32,307 nucleotides of DNA from Candidatus Omnitrophota bacterium (GCA_018813285.1 JAHJBY010000050.1:1-32307), one strand, 5' to 3'; shown: positions 1-7,131, numbered from the stretch's first letter. Made by a program: numbers and translations. Notes: a model not told the origin generated them from the sequence alone.

Positions 1-2
1 AG

Positions 3-116
3 TGGGTCTATGATCCGGCGGAAAATAATAATGTACCATTTCAAGATCTTCCGGAAGACTGGGTTTGTCCTGAATGCGGTGTTGGAAAAGACCAGTTTGA
101 GAAAGTCGTAAATTAG
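3..116 (+). CDS. Rubredoxin, C-terminal part (5' end outside window)
   Basis: The frame is open from the left edge and ends at TAG 114-116. It gives the last 37 residues of a rubredoxin-type domain: WVYDPAENN, then [18 protein letters not shown]. The CPxCGxxKxxF knuckle is the second half of the Fe(Cys)4 site; the first CxxCG knuckle would lie before base 1. Rubredoxins are one-electron carriers that feed superoxide reductase and rubrerythrin, and both follow immediately downstream, which supports the call. The start and full length cannot be seen, so this could also be the tail of a larger rubredoxin-containing flavoprotein. Confidence 0.85.
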   Translation, partial: WVYDPAENNNVPFQDLPEDWVCPECGVGKDQFEKVVN

Positions 117-151
117 GGCGTTGTAAGAAAAAAAGGGGGGGGAGGGGTAAT

Positions 152-556
152 ATGACAAAGCTGAGAGAATTATATCGTTGTGAAATATGCGGGAATGTGG
201 TTGAAATAGCGCATGAAGGAGCGCCGGCTCTTGTGTGCTGTGAACAGCCGATGAATAAACTTGAAGGTAAGACAGAAGACGAAGGACATGAGAAACATGT
301 TCCGATCATTGTGGAAAATCCGGAATGTTCCTGCGGCTGTGACGAAGATATTTGCGTAAAAGTTCAGGTAGGCGGCACGGAGCACCCCATGGAAGACAAG
401 CATTACATAAAGTTCATTGAGATCCTGACAGCAGATAAAGTTCTGCGCGCGGAATTGAAACCGGGGACGCGCCCGCGAGCGGAATTTTGTGTTAACAAAG
501 AGGATATAATCGAGATAAGAGAGTTTTGTACGGTTCATATGTTGTGGAAAAAATAG
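152..556 (+). CDS. dfx: Desulfoferrodoxin (superoxide reductase)
   Basis: Reduces superoxide to hydrogen peroxide in the cytoplasm without making oxygen, using electrons from rubredoxin. The N-terminal desulforedoxin domain has iron ligands C10, C13, C29 and C30. The catalytic centre shows H49 in EKHVP, H78 and H84 in EHPMEDKHYI, and C126 and H129 in CTVHMLW, so the His4-Cys set is plausibly complete and the E47-K48 pair of the family is present. Length (134 aa) is slightly above the usual ~126 because of a cysteine-rich stretch, CSCGCDEDIC at residues 59-68, between the two domains. This is not a usual part of the family as I know it. ATG 152 follows a G-rich ribosome-binding tract. It lies between rubredoxin and rubrerythrin, the classic anaerobe arrangement. 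Confidence 0.95.
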   Translation: MTKLRELYRCEICGNVVEIAHEGAPALVCCEQPMNKLEGKTEDEGHEKHVPIIVENPECSCGCDEDICVKVQVGGTEHPMEDKHYIKFIEILTADKVLRAELKPGTRPRAEFCVNKEDIIEIREFCTVHMLWKK

Positions 557-572
557 TGAAGGAGGAAGCGAA

Positions 573-1148
573 ATGGCATGTATAAAGGGAACAAAGACAG
601 AGAAAAACCTGTTAGCGTCTTTCGCCGGTGAGTCACAAGCGAGAAACAGGTATACATATTTCGCGAGCGTCGCCAACAAAGAAGGGTATAAGCAGATAGA
701 AGCGTTGTTCTTAGAAATAGCTGATAATGAAAAGGAACACGCTAAGAAATTCTTTAAACTACTTGAAGGAGGCGATGTCGAGATAACGGCTGCTTATCCC
801 GCGGGTGTTATCGGCACGACGGTTGAAAATCTTGAAGCTGCCGCGAATGGCGAGCATGAAGAGTGGGATGTGCTTTATCCCGCGGCGGCCAAGATCGCCG
901 ATGAGGAAGGGTTCCCAAAGATCGCGGAACAATTTAGATCTATTGCCGAAGTTGAAAAAGCGCATGAGAAGCGTTACAGAAAACTTTCAAAAAATATCAA
1001 GAATGGCACAGTATTCAAAAAAGACTCATCCATAAAATGGAAATGCCGCAACTGCGGATACATACATGAAGGGAACGAGGCGCCGGCTGAGTGCCCGGCA
1101 TGCGCTCATCCGCAAGCGTATTTCGAGGTTTTTTGTGAAAATTATTGA
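573..1148 (+). CDS. rbr: Rubrerythrin
   Basis: Non-haem diiron peroxidase that reduces hydrogen peroxide to water in the cytoplasm, taking electrons from rubredoxin. The N-terminal four-helix ferritin-like domain carries the expected diiron ligands: E20, E53 and H56 (DNEKEH), E94 and E97, and E128 with H131 (EVEKAH). The C-terminal rubredoxin-like domain has C158/C161 and C174/C177 (CRNCG...CPAC). At 191 aa the length and domain order match the canonical family. ATG 573 is preceded by GAAGGAGG and lies 16 bases after the desulfoferrodoxin stop, so the two are almost certainly co-transcribed. It removes the peroxide that desulfoferrodoxin makes. Confidence 0.97.
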   Translation: MACIKGTKTEKNLLASFAGESQARNRYTYFASVANKEGYKQIEALFLEIADNEKEHAKKFFKLLEGGDVEITAAYPAGVIGTTVENLEAAANGEHEEWDVLYPAAAKIADEEGFPKIAEQFRSIAEVEKAHEKRYRKLSKNIKNGTVFKKDSSIKWKCRNCGYIHEGNEAPAECPACAHPQAYFEVFCENY

Positions 1149-1198
1149 TGGGGCGAAATGATTGCCGTAGATCTACCGAAAAAAAACAGGAGAAAAGC

Positions 1199-1675
1199 AT
1201 GGGAGATAGTTTTTCCGGAAGTGAGATCGTTGAGATAGGGATCCAGATCGAAATAAACGGCCGAGATTTTTATAAAAAAATGGCCGAAAAAACGAAAAAT
1301 CAAAGTGTTAGAGATATATTTCAGGCCTTGAGTGAAGAAGAAGAGGAGCACATTACGACTTTTCAAAAGATATTGAATTCCGTGCATGAATATGAGCCGA
1401 GAGGGGCATACCCCGATGAATACTTCGCCTATATGAATGCCCTTGCCGGCGGGCATGTTTTCACAAAAGAACATACCGCCTCTTCGATCGCTGAAAATAC
1501 AGCAAAGGACATTGATGCCGTAGATATTGGTATCATATTTGAAGAAGAATCAATAACTTTTTACGAAGAAATGAAAATGATCGTGCCTGCAAACGCTCAG
1601 GAACTGCTTGTTCAGTTGATAGAACAGGAAAAAAAACATCTCCAAAAGCTTATAGCTTTTAAAAACAAGTTATGA
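1199..1675 (+). CDS. Ferritin-like diiron protein (rubrerythrin core without rubredoxin domain)
   Basis: A 158-residue four-helix protein with two ferritin half-motifs: E18 in the first helix and E48..H51 (EEEEEH), then E117 (EEESITFYEE) and E144..H147 (EQEKKH). It lacks the rubredoxin tail of rubrerythrin, so it belongs to the short ferritin-like group. Members probably bind a diiron site, but the reaction (peroxidase, oxidase or iron storage) cannot be read from sequence. The frame is open from 1145, but ATG 1199 is preferred because AGGAG at 1188-1192 sits six bases before it and the family pattern begins there. It lies inside the oxidative-stress operon. Confidence 0.85.
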   Translation: MGDSFSGSEIVEIGIQIEINGRDFYKKMAEKTKNQSVRDIFQALSEEEEEHITTFQKILNSVHEYEPRGAYPDEYFAYMNALAGGHVFTKEHTASSIAENTAKDIDAVDIGIIFEEESITFYEEMKMIVPANAQELLVQLIEQEKKHLQKLIAFKNKL

Positions 1676-1755
1676 TAAGAGTGCTGCAAAATGCGTGTTT
1701 TCGTCGTCATTGCGGGACGAGCCATTTTGCAGAACCCTGAAAAACAAGTTATGAT
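1661..1755. repeat. Short hairpin insertion flanked by 16-base direct repeats
   Basis: The 16 bases at 1661-1676 (end of the ferritin-like gene, over its stop codon) recur exactly at 1740-1755. Between them lies an inverted repeat, CTGCAAAATG at 1684-1693 against CATTTTGCAG at 1723-1732. The layout suggests a ~79-base insertion or duplication with a hairpin core, placed so that the upstream reading frame and its stop are unchanged. No coding capacity. Confidence 0.7.
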
Positions 1756-1769
1756 CTAAAGGGAGCCTT

Positions 1770-2006
1770 ATGAGAAAAAATGTAAAAGTCTATGGAACGC
1801 CAACGTGCCCTTTTTGCGTAAGAGCTAAAAAGTTTCTCGAGGATAACAATATTGAATTTGAGAACATAGATATTTCAACGGATGCCGAAAAGACCCGGGA
1901 AATGGTGAAAAAATCGAATCAAATGGGGGTTCCAGTATTGGACATTGAGGGGGAGATCATCGTTGGATTTGATAAGGATAAAATAACACAGGCGCTGGGG
2001 TTATAA
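1770..2006 (+). CDS. Glutaredoxin-like thiol-disulfide protein
   Basis: A 78-residue single thioredoxin-fold protein with the dithiol active site C13-P-F-C16 and the cis-proline segment GVPVLDI, ending in the GFDKDKI helix expected for the small glutaredoxin/YruB/NrdH group. These proteins reduce protein disulfides or mixed thiols in the cytoplasm. The next gene, five bases downstream, is a thioredoxin-reductase-type flavoprotein, so its electrons more likely come from that enzyme than from glutathione. ATG 1770 follows AAAGGGAG. The exact client proteins cannot be inferred. Confidence 0.9.
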   Translation: MRKNVKVYGTPTCPFCVRAKKFLEDNNIEFENIDISTDAEKTREMVKKSNQMGVPVLDIEGEIIVGFDKDKITQALGL

Positions 2007-2010
2007 CACT

Positions 2011-2925
2011 ATGCAGGACAATTTGTTTGATCTTATCATTATAGGAGCCGGCCCGGCCGGGATAACCGGCGCGGTTTATGCCGCGAGGAAAGGATTGAAT
2101 TTCCTGGTTCTCACGGGTGATATCGGCGGACAGGCCGCATGGAGTTCTGATATCGAAAATTACACAGGTTATCAATTTGTGAGCGGAGCCGAGTTGACTA
2201 TTAAGTTCGAAGAGCATATGAAAAAATACAATATAGATATCAGGGAGAATGAACCGGCCGGAGAACTCAGCCGCGAGGGCGATATTGTTCTGGTCAAAAC
2301 AGCAAAGACCGAATACGCGGCCAAGTCAGTGGTGATAGCTTCAGGGAAACAGTCGAAGGAGTTGGGGGTTCCCGGTGAAAAAGAGTTTAGAAATAAAGGT
2401 CTCGCGTATTGCGCTACTTGTGACGGGCCTCTTTTCGCGGGAAAAGATGTCGCTGTTATCGGCGGCGGCAACTCAGCTCTGGACGCCGCTCTTCAACTGA
2501 TAAAGATCGCGAAAAAGATATTTATCGTCAACATTTCTCCTGAACTGGGCGGGGACGCTGTGATGAGGGATAAGGTCATAAAGAGTGGGAAAGTCATTGT
2601 TATGAACAACACCCGGGTGACCGGAGTTTTGGGAGATAAGTTTGTTAGCGGTATCAGCGTAAGTAATAAAGAAGGCGAAAGAGAACTTGCCGTTGAAGGT
2701 GTTTTTGTTGAAATAGGTCTCATACCTAACTCTGATTTTGCCGCGGATATAGAAAAAAATGATCAAGGTGAAATAAAAGTGAATTGCCGCAATGAAACAA
2801 ATGTGAAGGGAGTATTTGCCGCGGGAGATGTTACCGATGTTCCGGAAAAACAGATAATCATAGCCGCCGGAGAAGGATCGAAAGCGGTTTTGACCGCTTC
2901 CAGGTATCTGGCCATACAGGAGTGA
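2011..2925 (+). CDS. trxB: Thioredoxin reductase-type flavoprotein
   Basis: A 304-residue cytoplasmic FAD/pyridine-nucleotide disulfide reductase of the low-molecular-weight TrxB type. Visible elements in order are the FAD-binding GAGPAGI (residues 12-18), the redox dithiol CATC at 134-137, the nucleotide-binding GGGNSALDA at 151-159, and the C-terminal FAD motif AAGDVTD. The length is normal. It starts four bases after the glutaredoxin-like gene, so the two are probably a reductase-substrate pair that repairs oxidised thiols. The NADPH-specific helix signature was not checked residue by residue, so NADH or ferredoxin as donor remains possible. Confidence 0.93.
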   Translation: MQDNLFDLIIIGAGPAGITGAVYAARKGLNFLVLTGDIGGQAAWSSDIENYTGYQFVSGAELTIKFEEHMKKYNIDIRENEPAGELSREGDIVLVKTAKTEYAAKSVVIASGKQSKELGVPGEKEFRNKGLAYCATCDGPLFAGKDVAVIGGGNSALDAALQLIKIAKKIFIVNISPELGGDAVMRDKVIKSGKVIVMNNTRVTGVLGDKFVSGISVSNKEGERELAVEGVFVEIGLIPNSDFAADIEKNDQGEIKVNCRNETNVKGVFAAGDVTDVPEKQIIIAAGEGSKAVLTASRYLAIQE

Positions 2926-2930
2926 TCTTG

Positions 2931-3173
2931 ATGATACGGAAAGAAGAATTATATAAAGGTTTGGGCCGGCTGGTAGATACTGAAGAGGGCCTGGTAACGT
3001 TGTATGCCAACTTCGATAAAGTGCTGGTCAAACTTGACAAGGATATAACTGAAGAGAAGCGGGAGAAGATACAAGCTTTGCTTTCCACGCTTCATCGCGA
3101 CTCCTCGGGGCATCGAGACACGATCTATGAAATGATGGACAAAATTAAGGCGTCTGACAAAAATGAGTATTGA
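2931..3173 (+). CDS. Small helical protein of unknown function, possible ferritin-like half
   Basis: An 80-residue protein that I do not recognise. It appears almost wholly alpha-helical, with an acidic/aromatic first helix (EEGLVTLYANF) and a later helix with LHRDSSGHRDTI. The spacing recalls a ferritin-like helix pair, but the Glu of the ExxH motif is Ser (S58-S-G-H61), so metal binding is doubtful. The frame is open from GTG 2922, but ATG 2931 is chosen because AGGAG at 2918-2922 lies eight bases upstream. Its end overlaps the next small gene by 11 bases, which suggests translational coupling and perhaps a complex between the two products. Confidence 0.75.
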   Translation: MIRKEELYKGLGRLVDTEEGLVTLYANFDKVLVKLDKDITEEKREKIQALLSTLHRDSSGHRDTIYEMMDKIKASDKNEY

Positions 3174-3351
3174 AATGTTAAAAAGAGAATTTGAAGAAAT
3201 ATCAGGCTTCGAAAAAAACGCCAAAATAGCTTATGATTACTACATCACGCAAGTCGACGATGAGGAGATAGCGAAACAACTCATTTCCATACGTGATGAT
3301 GAAATAAGGCATATCGAGATCGCCGAGGCGTTGATCGAACTTTTATCATGA
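3163..3351 (+). CDS. Two-helix ferritin-like mini-protein
   Basis: A 62-residue protein with just enough length for two antiparallel helices. Helix one carries E17 followed by AYDYY; helix two carries E47-I-R-H50. The E17-to-E47 distance of 30 and the ExxH motif match the ligand spacing of the encapsulated-ferritin type, in which two-helix subunits pair to make a ferroxidase centre. No encapsulin shell gene or cargo-loading tail is visible here, so the match may reflect only general ferritin-like geometry. It overlaps the previous gene by 11 bases and the glycosylase gene by four (ATGA), so all three are probably co-translated. Confidence 0.75.
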   Translation: MSIEMLKREFEEISGFEKNAKIAYDYYITQVDDEEIAKQLISIRDDEIRHIEIAEALIELLS

Positions 3352-3980
3352 TCGGAAAAATCATTTCAGAACATACCTCAAAGAAAAGGTTTATCAAGAA
3401 CAGGCTGAAGGAATTTAGATCGATTTGGAACAGTTCTGATAAGAAAATTTTCAGTGAATTATGTTTCTGCATATGTACTCCTCAATCAAAAGCTGTTTCT
3501 TGTGATCAGGCTATTTCCAGGTTAAGCGCGAACGGAGCCCTGTTTAAGGGCGGTTTAGGAGAGATCAGAGCCGGTTTAAAAGGAGTGAGGTTCCCGAACA
3601 ATAAAGCCAAATATATTGCGCGCGCTCGTGATCTTTTTACACAGAATGAGGTTATTAAGATCAAAGAAAAGATCAGAGTTTCTGATATTCCCGGGACGCG
3701 TTACTGGTTTGCCCGGAATGTTACAGGCATAGGTTTAAAAGAAGCCAGTCATTTCTTGCGCAATATAGGTTTTGGTAAAGACCTGGCCGTACTGGATGTG
3801 CACATATTAAGAAATATGTCGGCCTGCGGTTTGATAAGCAGCATCCCAAATAGTATTCCTGAAAAAACCTATTTGCTTATGGAAGACAAGCTGCGGAAAT
3901 TTTCAAAAAAGATAAATATTCCAATGGATGAATTAGATCTGCTTTTTTGGTCGCACGATACCGGGGAGATATTTAAGTGA
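3348..3980 (+). CDS. ogg: 8-oxoguanine DNA glycosylase/AP lyase (archaeal-type Ogg2)
   Basis: Removes 8-oxoguanine from DNA and can nick the abasic site. This 210-residue protein has the helix-hairpin-helix GPD core of the HhH superfamily: VTGIGLKEASHFLRNIGF with catalytic K131, then LAVLDVHIL with catalytic D150. It ends in WSHDTGEIFK, the C-terminal lysine tail typical of the short Ogg2 form found in archaea and some anaerobic bacteria. There is no iron-sulfur cluster loop. It starts within ATGA, overlapping the upstream mini-ferritin stop. The genomic setting with peroxide and superoxide scavengers fits repair of oxidised guanine. Confidence 0.9.
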   Translation: MIGKIISEHTSKKRFIKNRLKEFRSIWNSSDKKIFSELCFCICTPQSKAVSCDQAISRLSANGALFKGGLGEIRAGLKGVRFPNNKAKYIARARDLFTQNEVIKIKEKIRVSDIPGTRYWFARNVTGIGLKEASHFLRNIGFGKDLAVLDVHILRNMSACGLISSIPNSIPEKTYLLMEDKLRKFSKKINIPMDELDLLFWSHDTGEIFK

Positions 3981-4378
3981 AGATGATAACAAGGGATACA
4001 GATTACGCCATAAGGGCTTTAAGCTACATGGTTGCTTCAGGCGGTGATACCGCTACAGTATCGGCTCTGTCAAAAAAACTTGGCATACCCAGAGCTTACT
4101 TAAGGAATATCTTGCAGCGGTTGGGTAGAGAAGGTTTACTTGAATCCACCCGGGGTAAGGGAGGCGGTTTTTCTTTGGTGAGAGATCCAAAGAAAATTAC
4201 GGTATTTTCACTAATGGAGATCTTTCAGGGTGAGTTTCAATTGAGCGATCACATTTTTCGGGGGAAGATATGCCCTGAGGTGAAGGTTTGCAGCCTTAAG
4301 ATGAAATTGGACTTGATAGAGAATCGCTTGATCAAAGAACTGAGATCCATTTCAATAAGATCCATAGTAACCCGATAG
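3977..4378 (+). CDS. Rrf2-family transcriptional regulator
   Basis: A 133-residue winged-helix regulator. It begins MKMITRDTDYAIRAL and has the family wing pattern STRGKGGGFSL. The cluster-binding loop keeps two cysteines, C99 and C105 (CPEVKVC). The third cysteine common in IscR/RsrR/NsrR-type members is not visible, so an Fe-S cluster, if bound, would need another ligand; direct thiol or metal sensing is an alternative. GTG 3977 overlaps the glycosylase stop by four bases (GTGA) and lies eight bases after GGGGAG; ATG 3983 is the other possible start. It probably controls this operon or the permease gene that follows. Confidence 0.92.
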   Translation: MKMITRDTDYAIRALSYMVASGGDTATVSALSKKLGIPRAYLRNILQRLGREGLLESTRGKGGGFSLVRDPKKITVFSLMEIFQGEFQLSDHIFRGKICPEVKVCSLKMKLDLIENRLIKELRSISIRSIVTR

Positions 4379-4390
4379 GAAAAATAAACC

Positions 4391-5449
4391 ATGAATAGCA
4401 TTTTAGGGGTCTTGCGAGAAGCGTATTTATTACTTAATCAGATGTCCCCTTATTTGCTATTCGGTTTTTTATTTGCCGGTATTCTGCACATTATCATAAA
4501 ATCGGATATGGTTAGCAGGCACCTCGGCAGGAACACTACACTTTCGGTAATAAAAGCCTCTCTTTTTGGTATTCCGCTTCCGCTTTGTTCCTGTTCGGTT
4601 GTTCCGGCCGCGATGTCTTTGCGTAAAGAGGGAGCAAGTCAAGGGGCGGTATTATCCTTTTTTATCGCAACACCTACAACGGGCGTAGACTCGATCCTGG
4701 CTACCTATTCACTTCTTGGCGGTCTTTTTACCATATACAGGATAATCGCCTCGTTCCTGACCGGAGTGATAGCGGGTCTTATCTCAAATTTGCTAAAAAA
4801 AGGACAACCATCATCTATAAAAAACGAGCCCGACAGATGCAAACACTGCGGATCAGGGGAAGAACATGTTCACAGTGTTCTGGATAAGATAAAAGGTGTG
4901 TTTACCTACGCGTTCGGGGATCTTCTGCGGGATTCGGGGACGGCGCTGGTTGTGGGGATCCTGATCGGAGGGGTGATAGCCTATTTTGTTCCGGAAAGTT
5001 TTATCGAGGCGTATATGGGATCCGGATTAAAAGCCATGATAATTATGCTTCTTGTCGGAATACCTATGTATGTATGCGCGACCGCCTCTATCCCGATAGC
5101 GGCCGCGCTTATGCTGAAAGGAATGGCTCCCGGCGCGGCGCTTGTTTTTTTGATAGCCGGTCCGGCGACGAACATTGTTACCATGATGGTTGTTAAGAAA
5201 AATATGGGAACGCAAGCGCTGGTGATATATCTATCCTCGATCATTGTGAGCAGTTTGGCGCTTGGCGCGCTTTTTGACGTGATTTCCGGATATTTTTATA
5301 AAACCGGATCTGCTTTTTCCGTATTAGCGCATCATCAGAAGGCCGGGATCGGGTGGATGGGGAACGCGGCAAGCATAGTTCTTATGGCGCTCGTCATTTA
5401 TACATTCGGCGGCGCTAAACTCCGCCGTTTATGGCGGAGATACATGTGA
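4391..5449 (+). CDS. SO_0444-type Cu/Zn efflux permease (COG0701 permease)
   Basis: A 352-residue inner-membrane permease with about eight to ten hydrophobic segments. Diagnostic stretches are PLPLCSCSVVPAA with C66 and C68, SFFIATPTTGVDSI, and a second related half with GIPMYVCATASIPIAAA. The loop between halves has C150-K-H-C153 and H159, H161, a likely soft-metal site. The family is linked with copper/zinc export, although substrate evidence is limited. It lies 12 bases after the Rrf2 gene. The last residues (RRYM and stop) are encoded by an 84-base repeat found again near 27.0 kb, so the native C-terminus has probably been replaced. Confidence 0.85.
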   Translation: MNSILGVLREAYLLLNQMSPYLLFGFLFAGILHIIIKSDMVSRHLGRNTTLSVIKASLFGIPLPLCSCSVVPAAMSLRKEGASQGAVLSFFIATPTTGVDSILATYSLLGGLFTIYRIIASFLTGVIAGLISNLLKKGQPSSIKNEPDRCKHCGSGEEHVHSVLDKIKGVFTYAFGDLLRDSGTALVVGILIGGVIAYFVPESFIEAYMGSGLKAMIIMLLVGIPMYVCATASIPIAAALMLKGMAPGAALVFLIAGPATNIVTMMVVKKNMGTQALVIYLSSIIVSSLALGALFDVISGYFYKTGSAFSVLAHHQKAGIGWMGNAASIVLMALVIYTFGGAKLRRLWRRYM

Positions 5450-5516
5450 TCCGCCTCAGTATGAATCCCCACCTGGAAGCCCTGGGCTTCAGTCCGGGGA
5501 GTTGAAAGGATTCATA
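5433..5516. repeat. 84-base structured repeat, copy 1 (IS200/IS605-end-like)
   Basis: This segment is about 88% identical (74 of 84 positions by eye) to 27027-27110. It holds nested inverted repeats: GGCGG/CCGCC at the left, an outer stem TATGAATCC (5460-5468) with GGATTCATA (5508-5516), and an inner stem around GGGCTTC. A foldable subterminal hairpin rich in CCCGGGCTTCAG is characteristic of IS200/IS605 right ends, so this may be an element end or a small non-autonomous derivative. Its left edge overlaps the permease gene and supplies that gene's TGA. Confidence 0.7.
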
Positions 5517-5537
5517 ATTTTCGTCCCAAATAAAATA

Positions 5538-5566
5538 TTGTCTCGCAGAAATTCTCATGTTATCAT
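5538..5566 (+). promoter_or_regulatory. Predicted sigma-70 promoter for the ThyX-like gene
   Basis: TTGTCT at 5538-5543 and TATCAT at 5561-5566 are separated by exactly 17 bases. Transcription would begin near 5573 and give a ~40-base leader before ATG 5614. This separates the gene from the upstream operon. Confidence 0.55.
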
Positions 5567-5613
5567 GGGGCGTATCGTCCGAATGATCACAAATAACAGC
5601 AGAATGGAGAAAC

Positions 5614-7131
5614 ATGGAAGTATATTTAGCCGGTTACAATGTTGATACGGCCGTTCTTAAAGAACTGGAGGAGAAATCCGGAAAACGTGAAGATCTGACC
5701 CCGGAAGTCCTTTCCGCGGCATATGCCCGTATAAGCCGGGATCCGCGCCCGATCAACGAGATCAGAGAATCCGCCAGAGGTGAGGTGGAACGGTCCCGAA
5801 GATCAAATTCAACGATCATATTCAAAATGGGACATCATTCGGTCGCTGAACACGCGATATTCAATCTGGACATCATCGGTGTTTCACGCCTTGCGATGGA
5901 AGAAATCGAAAAATTCAGATTATGTTCTTATACAGAAAAGTCGCAGCGATATATTACGCTTGATAAGGATTTCGTTATTCCCGAGGAGATAAAAGGGCGA
6001 CAGGCAGAAAAGATGTTCGTTAATATGATCCATGAGCAAAATAAAGCGTATTTCGCGCTTTTCGGGAAATTGCAGGAACATGTTTTCGCGAAACACGCGG
6101 ATCTTGCCGCCGATCCTAAAAATCATAACCTTCTGGAAGGATGGGCAAAAGAAGATGCCCGTTACATCACGGCGCTTGCGACGGAATCGCAGGTGGGCCA
6201 GACGATAAACGCCCGCAATATGGAACTTCTGCTCAGGAGGTTCGCGTCGCATCCGTTGGCCGAGGTCAGGGCTCTGGGATGCGCGTTGTATGAAAAAATA
6301 TCGGATGTCGCGCCCTCTATAGTCCTTTTTCACGAGGCGAACGATCGCGATCTCAAAACGTACCCTGAACTAAGAGAATTGGCCGGAGGGATTCTCGGCA
6401 CTGCCGCTGCGGATATTTCACAGAGCTCCTCACCTGAAGTGCAGCTGGTTGGATCCACGGAAAACGGTGACAATATCATCGCGGCGTCTCTTCTCCATGT
6501 CTCATCAGACATTTCGTATGAACATTGTTTGTCCGTTGTTCAAAATATGCCGGGCGAGAAAAAAATGGAAATATTCAAGGCGGCTTGGCGCAATATGCAG
6601 TTTTATGATTCTATGCCGCGTGAATTTGAGTATGTAAATCTCACTTTCGATGTTGTATTGTCGGCAGCATGTTTCGGGCAGTTAAAAAGGCATCGCATGT
6701 CGACGATCACGGCTCAGCCTTATGACCCGCGGCTTGGCGTCACAATACCCGAGGCGGTAAAAGAGGTCGGCATGGAAGCATATTTTTGGGGGATCACCGA
6801 TAAAACGGCTGAAGTGTATGACGCCATCCGCCGGGAAATACCTCAGGCGGCGCCGTATATTCTGACAAACGCTCACAGGAAGCGAGTGCTGATAAGGCTT
6901 AATGCCCGGGAGATGTACCACATATCACGTTTAAGGGAAGACGCGCACTCCCAATGGGATATCCGGAACATCGCGCGCGCCATGAGTAGAGCGGCGAGGC
7001 AGACAATGCCGTTAGTGTTCGCGGCGACGGGCGGCAAGGATCAGTACAACGAAATTTATAAGAATGTTTTCGGACGGACGCCGAAAGTGGGCGAAGCGGT
7101 GTTGCCCGGCGAGCGAAAGATAAAAGGATAA
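5614..7131 (+). CDS. Tandem ThyX-like protein (flavin-dependent thymidylate synthase family)
   Basis: A 505-residue protein, about twice the length of normal ThyX, made of two ThyX-like halves. Half one (about 1-270) keeps HHSVAEHAIFNLDIIGVSR, but the RHRxxS signature has become KFRLCS (100-105); it also has TINARNMELLLRRF. Half two (about 310-490) keeps FGQLKRHRMST (RHR at 359-361) and IRLNAREMYHISRLR, but has lost the HxSxxEH segment (now REFEYVNL). ThyX makes dTMP from dUMP with methylene-tetrahydrofolate and FAD. Whether this form is catalytic is uncertain: the halves may form one composite site or the protein may have another role. ATG 5614 follows TGGAG. Confidence 0.85.
   Translation: MEVYLAGYNVDTAVLKELEEKSGKREDLTPEVLSAAYARISRDPRPINEIRESARGEVERSRRSNSTIIFKMGHHSVAEHAIFNLDIIGVSRLAMEEIEKFRLCSYTEKSQRYITLDKDFVIPEEIKGRQAEKMFVNMIHEQNKAYFALFGKLQEHVFAKHADLAADPKNHNLLEGWAKEDARYITALATESQVGQTINARNMELLLRRFASHPLAEVRALGCALYEKISDVAPSIVLFHEANDRDLKTYPELRELAGGILGTAAADISQSSSPEVQLVGSTENGDNIIAASLLHVSSDISYEHCLSVVQNMPGEKKMEIFKAAWRNMQFYDSMPREFEYVNLTFDVVLSAACFGQLKRHRMSTITAQPYDPRLGVTIPEAVKEVGMEAYFWGITDKTAEVYDAIRREIPQAAPYILTNAHRKRVLIRLNAREMYHISRLREDAHSQWDIRNIARAMSRAARQTMPLVFAATGGKDQYNEIYKNVFGRTPKVGEAVLPGERKIKG

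Noticed and set aside
170-679. Long minus-strand open frame of 169 codons opposite desulfoferrodoxin and rubrerythrin
   Set aside because: It lies antisense to two certain genes, has no ribosome-binding site or family match, and its composition is that of a shadow frame.
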